NCBI GenBank assembly: GCA_900546735.1
Contig: URDW01000135.1
Coordinates: forward strand, 1 to 5,402
Direction: 5' to 3'
Length of the DNA stretch: 5,402 bases
DNA from: an uncultured Oscillospiraceae bacterium
GTDB lineage: Bacteria > Bacillota > Clostridia > Oscillospirales > Acutalibacteraceae
Shown here: piece by piece, positions 1 to 5,353 of the stretch
Layout: each line of letters opens with the position of its first letter
Numbering within the stretch: position 1 is the stretch's first letter
Made by a program: the position numbers and the translations under genes
The notes under the pieces: model-generated
What the model saw: the letters and a program-made list of their open reading frames with translations, nothing else
The model's database searches: none
What the model was told of the DNA's origin: nothing

Positions 1-421
1 GAACTGTTTCGTGCGGTGGAAGAAAAGTTGGGAAAACCGGATATTATCGTAGAAGATTTGGGATTTTTGACCCCTTCGGTATTACAGCTTGTGGCAGATT
101 CCGGTTATCCGGGCATGAAAGTCGTGCAGTTTGCCTTTGATTCAAGAGATGACAGTGATTATATGCCGCACAATTACGACAAGCATTGTGTCGTGTATAC
201 AGGAACGCATGATAATGATACGATCTTAGGCTGGATGAAGCAGGCACCAAAGAGCAGTGTAAAAAAAGCAAAAGAATACTTGCGGATGACAAAAGAAGAG
301 GGTTATAATTGGGGTATGATGTGTGGAGCATGGATGAGTTCGGCAAATCTTGCTGTGGTCACAATGCAGGATCTGATCGGTCTTGGTTCGGAGGCACGCA
401 TGAACACGCCGTCCACACTGG
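1..421 (+). CDS. malQ: 4-alpha-glucanotransferase (amylomaltase), internal fragment
   Basis: This is part of a GH77 4-alpha-glucanotransferase, a cytoplasmic enzyme that moves glucan chains between maltodextrins. The reading frame is open from base 1, so the gene begins outside the window; the GTG at 16 is an internal Val codon and not a start. Two family motifs are visible. The EDLGFLTP motif holds the general acid/base Glu (codon 52-54). The YTGTHDNDT motif holds the third conserved catalytic Asp (codon 211-213). Between them lies a PGMKVVQFAFDS stretch typical of MalQ. The nucleophile Asp lies upstream and is not in the window. The family match runs to SEARMNTPSTL at about 421, where MalQ proteins normally continue with GGNWxWR. 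Here the frame instead runs into antisense homoserine dehydrogenase sequence until a stop at 498, so residues after 421 are not real protein. GC is about 44% by hand count over bases 1-240, clearly below the neighbouring DNA. The assignment is secure; the fragment probably derives from a different genome. Confidence 0.9.
401..421. other. chimeric junction: 21-bp overlap between malQ and inverted hom
   Basis: Bases 401-421 can be read as native malQ on the + strand (end of RMNTPSTLG) and as native hom on the - strand (SQLASVDGVFN). Left of 401 only malQ is recognisable and right of 421 only hom. At base 400 the hom frame leaves the family: the codon that should encode Asn reads ATG. After 421 the malQ frame leaves its family: the expected Gly-Gly is lost. 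Two unrelated genes meeting tail to tail inside conserved coding sequence, with a shared word of 21 bases and a composition change, is best explained by an assembly misjoin on a short k-mer or by an amplification chimera. I infer the overlap from family consensus, because the unbroken parent sequences are not available here. Confidence 0.82.
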
Positions 422-1232
422 CGAGCTGTGAACCGTTGAACACGATCGCCGGACTGACAAACGCGGCAATACGGTCCTCGTCGATTTGCCGGATCTGACC
501 GAGCAGTTTGATCACACCGCCGGCAGAAGCCGCATACGCCACATCCTCCAGCGTGATGTTTTTGATGCCCTCGGTCTCGACCTGGTTCGGATAAACGTGT
601 TTGCCAAACGCCAGAGAGGCCAGGATGCAGACCTTTCGGCAGGCGTCGTGCCCCTCTATATCGGCGGTGGGGTCTTTTTCCGCATAGCCCTTGCGCTGTG
701 CAAGCGCCAAAGCATCGGCAAACGCCATGCCGTCCTCGATCATTTTGGTCAGAATAAAGTTGGTGGTGCCGTTCAAAATGCCGGCCACGCCCTCAATGTG
801 GTTGGCCGCCAGGCACTGCGCCATCGGCCGGATGACCGGAATGCCGCCGCCGACGCTGGCCTCAAACAAATAGTTGACGTTGTTCGCCTCAGCCGCCTCC
901 AGCAGTTCAAGCCCTTTTTGCGCCACCAGCTCTTTGTTGGAGGTAGCCACGCTTTTGCCGGCCTGCAGCAGCTGCATCGTAAACTCGAATGCGGGGTGGA
1001 TGCCGCCCATCGTTTCTGCAACGACCGCAATTTCCGGATCGTTCAGAATATCGTTAAAATCTTTCGTCATCGCACGTTCGAAACGGTCGCCCGGGAAATC
1101 GCGCAGGTCAAGGATCCGTTTGATCTCCAGCGGTTCGCCGCCGAGCCGTTTGCAAATGATGTCGGCGTTTTTGTCAAGCACCTCGGCCACGCCGGAACCG
1201 ACGGTGCCGTAGCCCATGATCGCAATTTTCAT
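402..1232 (-). CDS. hom: homoserine dehydrogenase, 3'-truncated by the chimeric join
   Basis: The product is NAD(P)-dependent homoserine dehydrogenase, which reduces aspartate semialdehyde to homoserine in the branch to threonine and methionine. The ATG at 1232 is chosen because GGGAG (1239-1243) lies six bases upstream and the protein opens directly with the Rossmann motif GYGTVGSG (residues 7-14). Other family marks are SNKELVA (98-104, with the conserved Lys100), the NGTTNFIL signature (154-161) and the catalytic-site segment EKDPTADIEGHDACRK (185-200), with acidic residues and Lys200. Family members are usually about 400 residues or more with a C-terminal ACT domain. Here true sequence stops near Phe277. 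The following 32 residues of the open frame (to 303) are antisense malQ and should be discarded. The truncation reflects the contig join, not a natural pseudogene. The gene follows the pheB-like gene by 14 nt and is very likely co-transcribed with it. Confidence 0.93.
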
Positions 1233-1246
1233 GTTTTTCTCCCTTT

Positions 1247-1684
1247 CTATGACAGTGCAGCCGTTTTTACGCCCGGAATAGCGCGTACGCGGCTGACCAG
1301 TTCCTCTGCAGCAATGACCATGCGCGCAATGCGTACAACGATGGACACCGTGGCGGTGCCGCCCATCGGTGCGCTTTGGTTGATGCTCAGCACGTTGGCG
1401 CCGGCACGGTAGATCTCGTTCATGACATTGGAAAGCACGCCGGCATTGTCCGTAAGCTTCGCCTCGATCGTAACGGTGCTTTCGCCGCCGACCTCGGCCG
1501 ACTCAAAGACTGCGTCTTTATATTTATAATATGCGCTGCGCGACACACCGCACAGGCGCGCGGCCTGCGTTGCGCTGGCGACTTCGCCGTCGGCCAGCAT
1601 CTTTTTGGCCTGAAGCACCTTCAGGTACACCGGCGGCAGGATCTCTGCCTTAACGATCACATATTTTGATGCCGGAAAGTCCAA
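1247..1684 (-). CDS. pheB: ACT domain-containing protein, PheB/UPF0735 family
   Basis: This is a 145-residue cytoplasmic protein matching the UPF0735/PheB family of Bacillota, whose members are close to this length. Residues 30-60 form a small helix-turn-helix-like region with the family hallmark SRSAYYKYKDAVF (48-60). Residues 71-145 form an ACT domain (TVTIEAKLTDNAGVLSNV followed by ANVLSINQ), a fold that commonly binds amino acids as an allosteric signal. The start is TTG at 1684, supported by a Shine-Dalgarno at 1691-1699. The stop is TAG at 1247-1249, 14 nt before hom. Placement directly upstream of hom is common in Clostridia and suggests a regulatory or sensing role in aspartate-family amino acid synthesis. 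The name pheB comes from the B. subtilis gene beside pheA and does not establish a function in phenylalanine synthesis. No enzymatic activity can be read from the sequence. Confidence 0.88.
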   Translation of the reverse strand: MDFPASKYVIVKAEILPPVYLKVLQAKKMLADGEVASATQAARLCGVSRSAYYKYKDAVFESAEVGGESTVTIEAKLTDNAGVLSNVMNEIYRAGANVLSINQSAPMGGTATVSIVVRIARMVIAAEELVSRVRAIPGVKTAALS

Positions 1685-1690
1685 AATTGT

Positions 1691-1699
1691 CCACCACCT
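1691..1699 (-). promoter_or_regulatory. ribosome binding site setting the TTG start of pheB
   Basis: On the minus strand AGGTGGTGG lies six bases before the TTG at 1684. No ATG or GTG in the frame has an equally placed purine-rich site, and translation from this TTG gives the normal family length, so the unusual start codon is well supported. Confidence 0.7.
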
Positions 1700-1735
1700 G
1701 CGTACAGCTGTGCTGCTGTGGAATACACTTTGTTT

Positions 1736-1764
1736 ATACTACCACGAAACCGGCCGACTGACAA
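1736..1764 (-). promoter_or_regulatory. sigma-A-type promoter for pheB-hom
   Basis: On the minus strand TTGTCA (1759-1764) and TAGTAT (1736-1741) are separated by exactly 17 bases. Each hexamer differs from the consensus by one base. Transcription would start near 1729, leaving a leader of about 45 nt before the TTG at 1684. That is too short for a T-box or another large riboswitch. A short inverted repeat, ACAGC (1704-1708) and GCTGT (1715-1719), lies within the leader. Confidence 0.7.
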
Positions 1765-1890
1765 GACATTTTTATGTTTTTTGCACATTCGCTCAAAAAT
1801 ACGCAGAAAACACGTCTGAAATTTGGAAAGGATAACAAGAAAGCCATGCGGCTAAAATGCGAAAATTAAGAATCTTTTAACGGAATTGGG

Positions 1891-1919
1891 TTGAATATGG
1901 CGTATATTTAGGTTAATAT
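1891..1919 (+). promoter_or_regulatory. sigma-A-type promoter for the ytvI-like / P-loop gene pair
   Basis: TTGAAT (1891-1896) and TAATAT (1914-1919) are spaced by 17 bases in an AT-rich stretch, pointing toward the gene at 1958. The start point would be near 1926, giving a leader of about 32 nt. The leader contains GGAAAGG at 1939-1945, a Shine-Dalgarno rather far from the ATG (12 nt), plus a purine run closer in. An imperfect AT-only inverted repeat (1903-1908 and 1915-1920) overlaps the -10 box; it may be chance. Confidence 0.65.
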
Positions 1920-1957
1920 ATAGTTGTATTCTTGATTCGGAAAGGTAAAAAGAAGAA

Positions 1958-3118
1958 ATGAAATCACTGAAAGTCTCTACCTACCGCAAACTGGACTTTA
2001 TCGTCGCCATCGTTCACCTGGCGATCGTGCTTGGCCTTATCTTCGTCTATTTCAGATACTTATTCTGGCCGACGGCGCCGTTTGTGTTTTCTTTTGTGAT
2101 CGCCATGATGCTGCAAAAACCGCTGCGCGCCATCGACAAAAAGCTAAAGTCAAAAAAATGGCACACGTTCTTTTCCATCTTGTTCGTTGTGCTGCTGCTG
2201 GTGATCGTGCTGGGGCCGGTTGCGCTTTTGCTTTCCCTGGCCATCGGGCAGATCTCTGACTTTGTGTCTTCCCTGATCCAGCAGATGAACGACCTGCCCA
2301 AACTGCTGGGCGACATCCGCACCTGGCTGCTTGACGTGCTGCAGTTTTTGCCGGATTCCATTTATAACGACCTGGCCTCCAGCCTGAACGAACTGATCAC
2401 CAATGTGCAAAACGGGATGAGTCTGTCTGAAATGCAGATCGACCCCTCCACCATTACAAACGGGATCTCAAGCGGCATCGGCGGCATTTACAACGTTGCC
2501 AGAAACATTCCCTCCGCACTGATCGGCATCGTGATCGGCGTCATTGCCACCATTTACTTTACAAAAGATTATACGATCGTGACCAAAGCGATCGTCCGCC
2601 AGCTGCCGGAAAACAAAAAGACGCTGCTGCCGGAGCTGAAACACATCTTTTCCACGACCGTGCTGAAGCTGATCCGTTCCTACGGGCTGATCATGCTGGT
2701 CACCTTTACGGAGCTGTGCATTTCCTTTTATGTGATGCAGATGGCCGGCGTGCTGAAAACGAATTATATTCCGCTGATCGCGCTGGCGATCGCCGTTTTC
2801 GATATTTTGCCGGTCGCCGGCACGGGCGGTATCCTGATCCCGTGGATCATCATCAGCCTGATTCTGGGCAATTACCAGCTTGCCATCGGTCTGCTGATCA
2901 CCTACGCCTTAATCAGTGTGATCCGTCAGTATATTGAACCGAAGATCGTGGGCTCCTCGCTTGGCGTACACCCGCTGATCACGCTGGCCAGCATGTACTT
3001 TGGTTTAAAGCTGTTCGGTTTTATGGGCATTATCATCATGCCGCTTTGCATTATGACGCTCAAAGCCTTTACCGATTCCGGACGTATTCACCTGTACAAA
3101 TCTGCGGAGCGCAACTGA
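1958..3118 (+). CDS. ytvI: AI-2E family transporter, YtvI-like membrane protein
   Basis: This 386-residue polytopic membrane protein belongs to the AI-2E transporter (PerM) family and most resembles the sporulation-associated YtvI branch. Hydrophobic segments lie near residues 14-31, 38-53, 70-97, 185-201, 242-262, 268-301, 304-320 and 341-365. A largely soluble stretch of about 85 residues (100-184) follows the third segment, as is usual in the family. Family hallmarks are DILPVAGTG (282-290), RQYIEPKIVG (323-332) and HPLITLASMYFGLKLFG (338-354). There is no cleavable signal peptide; the first helix follows a basic N-terminus. The ATG at 1958 is the first start after the promoter at 1891-1919 and gives the expected length. 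Its TGA overlaps the next gene's ATG by one base. The transported substrate cannot be inferred: the family name comes from one E. coli member, and other members move ions or other solutes. The role of YtvI in sporulation is not well defined. Confidence 0.88.
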   Translation: MKSLKVSTYRKLDFIVAIVHLAIVLGLIFVYFRYLFWPTAPFVFSFVIAMMLQKPLRAIDKKLKSKKWHTFFSILFVVLLLVIVLGPVALLLSLAIGQISDFVSSLIQQMNDLPKLLGDIRTWLLDVLQFLPDSIYNDLASSLNELITNVQNGMSLSEMQIDPSTITNGISSGIGGIYNVARNIPSALIGIVIGVIATIYFTKDYTIVTKAIVRQLPENKKTLLPELKHIFSTTVLKLIRSYGLIMLVTFTELCISFYVMQMAGVLKTNYIPLIALAIAVFDILPVAGTGGILIPWIIISLILGNYQLAIGLLITYALISVIRQYIEPKIVGSSLGVHPLITLASMYFGLKLFGFMGIIIMPLCIMTLKAFTDSGRIHLYKSAERN

Positions 3119-3840
3119 TGGCCGTTTACGACATTGCCGGCCTGACGGTCTCAATGGCGCCGCACGGCCGCACAGCCGCGCAGGCGGAAAAATACCTGAG
3201 CCCGGACCAAAGCAAAACGCCGGATCTGGAAATAAACATCACCCCCGCGCTGCTGCGGCAGGCGCGGGCGTACTATCCGCCCGAGGTGGATGAGGACGGC
3301 ATAGAATACCTGCTCAGCGGCACGGCTTTTTACACAAAACTGCTGGAGCACGGCGGCATGCTGCTGCACGCCTCCTGCGTGGTGGTGGACGGACAGGCTT
3401 ACCTGTTTACCGCCCACAGCGGCACTGGAAAATCGACCCACACCGGGCTTTGGCTGCAAAAATTCGGTGCGCGCGCCTATATTTTAAACGACGACAAACC
3501 GGCGCTGCGGCGCATAAACGGGCAGCTTTGTGCCTGCGGCACACCATGGAGCGGCAAATTTGACATCAGCCGCCCCGAAAACGTACCGGTCGCCGCGATT
3601 GCACTGCTCAGCCGCAGCAAAGGCAGACCCAATTCCATCCGCCGCGCAAGCGTGGCCGAAAGCCTGCCGAAGCTGATGGCGCAGACCGTAAATAAGCTGA
3701 ACGAAAACCACATGGACCAGCTGCTGAACAACCTGGAGCAGCTGGTGAAAAACATTCCGATTTACGACCTTTCGTGCGACATGTCGCCCGAGGCGGCCGA
3801 GCTTGCCTACCGCGCCATGCACGGCGGCAGCGAAATGTAA
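3118..3840 (+). CDS. HPr kinase/PEPCK-like P-loop protein, uncharacterised
   Basis: This 240-residue soluble protein resembles a family widespread in gut Clostridia that is related to HPr kinase/phosphorylase and PEP carboxykinase. Residues 83-86 (LHAS) precede a short strand-turn and a Walker A P-loop, AHSGTGKST (99-107, with Lys105 and Ser106 for nucleotide phosphate). LNDDKPALR (123-131) follows in place of a Walker B, with Asp125/Asp126 as likely metal or catalytic residues. The family-typical GTPWSGK motif is at 141-147. The C-terminal third is helical and lacks the HPr-kinase C-terminal signature, so HPr itself is not an obvious substrate. Relatives often sit beside PqqD-like and peptide-modification genes, which are absent here. 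The ATG at 3118 is preferred over an upstream in-frame ATG at 3046 because the latter lies wholly inside ytvI, and TGATG overlap is a classic coupling arrangement. The unit ends in a terminator at 3852-3889. The fold is clear; the phosphorylated substrate, if any, is unknown. Confidence 0.82.
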   Translation: MAVYDIAGLTVSMAPHGRTAAQAEKYLSPDQSKTPDLEINITPALLRQARAYYPPEVDEDGIEYLLSGTAFYTKLLEHGGMLLHASCVVVDGQAYLFTAHSGTGKSTHTGLWLQKFGARAYILNDDKPALRRINGQLCACGTPWSGKFDISRPENVPVAAIALLSRSKGRPNSIRRASVAESLPKLMAQTVNKLNENHMDQLLNNLEQLVKNIPIYDLSCDMSPEAAELAYRAMHGGSEM

Positions 3841-3851
3841 AACATACAATG

Positions 3852-3889
3852 AAAAGCTCTCTGTCCCACGCAAAGCAGAGAGCTTTTTT
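3852..3889 (+). terminator. intrinsic terminator after the P-loop kinase-like gene
   Basis: A perfect 12-bp stem (3852-3863 with 3876-3887, core GCTCTCTG/CAGAGAGC) has a 12-nt loop and runs into six T residues (3884-3889). It starts 12 nt after the stop codon at 3840 and closes the two-gene unit. Because the left arm begins with AAAA it may also work weakly in the other direction, but no gene approaches from the right. Confidence 0.9.
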
Positions 3890-3951
3890 CTAAATCCAGC
3901 CAAAACGGCCCATTCTACGATACATAGGGTGCATTTCAGCCCATTTTCTTA

Positions 3952-3973
3952 TATAATAAAGCTAAAGAGGTGA
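3952..3973 (+). promoter_or_regulatory. -10 box and Shine-Dalgarno of the XRE regulator gene
   Basis: A consensus TATAAT stands at 3952-3957, without a convincing -35 hexamer 16-18 bases upstream. AGAGGTGA (3966-3973) is a good ribosome binding site for the ATG at 3978. Initiation would fall near 3964, so the mRNA would begin almost at the Shine-Dalgarno, with a leader of about 14 nt. The weak -35 would fit a promoter that needs an activator or is autoregulated; this is inference. Confidence 0.5.
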
Positions 3974-3977
3974 GCGT

Positions 3978-4616
3978 ATGGACCCTGAAACGACCGGCAG
4001 ATTTATAAAAGAAATGCGTGTGAAAGCCGGCATGACGCAAAAGGAACTGGCCGACAAACTGAACTGCACCGACAAAGCCGTTTCACGCTGGGAGACCGGT
4101 AAAGGCTTTCCCGACGTTTCGTACCTGATCGACCTGGCTGCTGCACTCGACATCAACGTAAACGAACTGCTGCTGGGCAGAAAAATCGAAAGTGAAAATG
4201 AAAAGCAGATCAACGATGCGCTGCTTGTAGACACGATCGCCGGCACAGGCAAAAAAATTTACCGGCAAAAAATCATCGTGCTTTTGCTGCTGGGGCTGTT
4301 GCTGCTGGCCGGGTATTACCTGCCCGTTGCGACCATGACGCCGTCCGACATGATGGGTGTGCTCTTTTTCCATGTGCTAAGCGCCTGGGGCACCAGCTTT
4401 TTGGCCGGATTTATAGAGCTGAAGTGGAAGTGGCTTTTTCCGGTCTACAGCGCTCTGGCCTACGCCCTGATGCCGGTTTGCCTGGAAGGCTTTGGCGGCA
4501 GCGACCTGCTTTTATACATGATGCTGTTTCTGGGCAGCGGCTATATACTGATACTGCTCGCAACCGGACTGACGCAGGCGGCCAAAGCCGTTATTAAGCG
4601 CATAAAGAAGAAATAA
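3978..4616 (+). CDS. XRE-family HTH regulator with C-terminal membrane segments
   Basis: This is a 212-residue predicted membrane-bound transcription regulator. Residues 7-66 form an XRE/Cro-C1 helix-turn-helix domain with the common Bacillota pattern: RVKAGMTQKELADKL, then TDKAVSRWETGKGFPDVSYL, then NVNELLLG. After a charged linker (69-97) come four likely transmembrane helices near 98-117, 124-145, 153-168 and 177-197. The protein ends in a strongly basic tail (KRIKKK) expected to be cytoplasmic. The layout, a DNA-binding head fixed to the membrane without a separate sensor domain, occurs in many Clostridia but its signals are mostly unknown. It has its own -10 box and Shine-Dalgarno, stands alone between terminators, and points toward the GH13 gene on the opposite strand. 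Its target genes cannot be told from the sequence; the ytvI-like unit, the GH13 gene or its own promoter are possible. Confidence 0.85.
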   Translation: MDPETTGRFIKEMRVKAGMTQKELADKLNCTDKAVSRWETGKGFPDVSYLIDLAAALDINVNELLLGRKIESENEKQINDALLVDTIAGTGKKIYRQKIIVLLLLGLLLLAGYYLPVATMTPSDMMGVLFFHVLSAWGTSFLAGFIELKWKWLFPVYSALAYALMPVCLEGFGGSDLLLYMMLFLGSGYILILLATGLTQAAKAVIKRIKKK

Positions 4617-4632
4617 TCGAACGAGCAAAAGC

Positions 4633-4658
4633 AAAACTTCCCGAAACCGGGAGGTTTT
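4633..4658. terminator. bidirectional intrinsic terminator between convergent genes
   Basis: An 11-bp stem pairs 4633-4643 with 4648-4658 (one T-G wobble) around a four-base loop. AAAA on one side and TTTT on the other give a T-run in both directions. It lies 16 nt after the XRE gene stop and 14 nt beyond the GH13 gene stop, so it can end transcripts from both strands. The minus-strand T-tract is interrupted by a G but longer overall. Confidence 0.78.
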
Positions 4659-4671
4659 GGCATTTACATAC

Positions 4672-5352
4672 TTATTTGACCAGAAGCGCGCAGCCGTAAG
4701 GCGGCAGGTGCAGCACATCCTGCCGGGCCGGCTCGCCGAACAGCGCGTAGGCGTTGTTCCAGTATTTTACATTTACGTCAGCCGGTTCCTCGCCGGCGTT
4801 GACGGCCACAAGCACTGTGCTTTTTTTGGCTGTGCGCATATAAGCCAAAACGTGGCCGGCTGCATAGACCGGCACAAAGCCGCCGTCGCAAAACGCAGCG
4901 ATGCCGCCGCGCATTTCGCCAAGCCGGCGGTACCAGGCAAGCAGCGTTTCGTCCGGATGCTCCCAGTTCATGCAGGCGCGGTTGAACGGGTCGCCCTGGC
5001 CGTACATGCCGGTCTCGTCGCCATAATAAAGGCTGGGCACGCCGGGCAGTGTATACTGCAAAAGCGCGGCCAGTTTTAAAAGCTGCACACCGCAGGCATA
5101 CTCCGCCTTGGAAAGCGTGTTGTGCGCATACTGCGCCTCCCTGCCCTGCCCCTGCATGTCGGCACCGGCCAGGCGCGTCATGGCGCGCGGCGTGTCGTGC
5201 GTGCCGATGTGATTCATCAAACAGTTCAGCACACAGGGCGGGTACGTTTCGATCACGTCCATCACACTGTCTACAAAATCCTCGGCGCTGCCGCCGCGCA
5301 CATAACGCAGCACAGCGTTTGCAAACGGGTAATTCATCACACTGTCGAGCTG
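4672..5352 (-). CDS. GH13 alpha-amylase-family glycosidase, C-terminal part (5' end lost)
   Basis: These are the last 226 residues of a GH13 glycoside hydrolase, most like cyclomaltodextrinase/neopullulanase-type enzymes that cleave alpha-glucans such as maltodextrins or pullulan. The retained part of the TIM barrel starts at QLDSVMNYPF. It carries conserved region IV, NHIGTHDTPR (47-56), with the transition-state His52-Asp53 pair. It also has the barrel-closing segment LPGVPSLYYGDETGMYG (102-118). From about residue 165 to the end lies the C-terminal beta-sandwich domain, ending PPYGCALLVK. The catalytic nucleophile Asp and acid/base Glu lie in the missing upstream part, so subfamily and signal peptide cannot be judged. 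The open frame can be followed to 5382 with an apparent start MGSEMCIRDR, but those residues are translated adapter and the start is false. The true gene continues past the contig end. Confidence 0.9.
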   Translation of the reverse strand, partial: QLDSVMNYPFANAVLRYVRGGSAEDFVDSVMDVIETYPPCVLNCLMNHIGTHDTPRAMTRLAGADMQGQGREAQYAHNTLSKAEYACGVQLLKLAALLQYTLPGVPSLYYGDETGMYGQGDPFNRACMNWEHPDETLLAWYRRLGEMRGGIAAFCDGGFVPVYAAGHVLAYMRTAKKSTVLVAVNAGEEPADVNVKYWNNAYALFGEPARQDVLHLPPYGCALLVK

Positions 5353-5353
5353 C

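Noticed and set aside
303..401. C-terminal 33 residues of the open hom frame
   Set aside because: They are the reverse complement of malQ coding sequence beyond the chimeric join, not homoserine dehydrogenase.
422..498. C-terminal residues of the open malQ frame
   Set aside because: They are antisense hom sequence after the join and match nothing in MalQ.
486..1412. Long open frame (308 codons) on the + strand across hom and part of pheB
   Set aside because: It is antisense to two well-recognised genes, has no family resemblance, and its openness follows from high GC at third positions of the real genes.
1846..1869. Possible seven-codon leader peptide with GGAAAGG upstream
   Set aside because: It lies upstream of the best promoter for the ytvI-like gene, encodes no run of regulatory codons and has no hairpin after it.
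1685..1957. RNA gene or riboswitch in the divergent intergenic region
   Set aside because: Apart from two back-to-back promoters I see only AT-rich sequence without a strong hairpin or recognisable RNA motif.
2716..2937. 73-codon + strand frame inside ytvI
   Set aside because: It is an alternate-frame shadow of a strongly conserved membrane-protein region, with no own ribosome binding site.
3046..3117. Upstream in-frame start for the P-loop protein
   Set aside because: The extra 24 residues overlap ytvI coding sequence completely, do not resemble the family, and the ATG at 3118 has the ideal coupled position.
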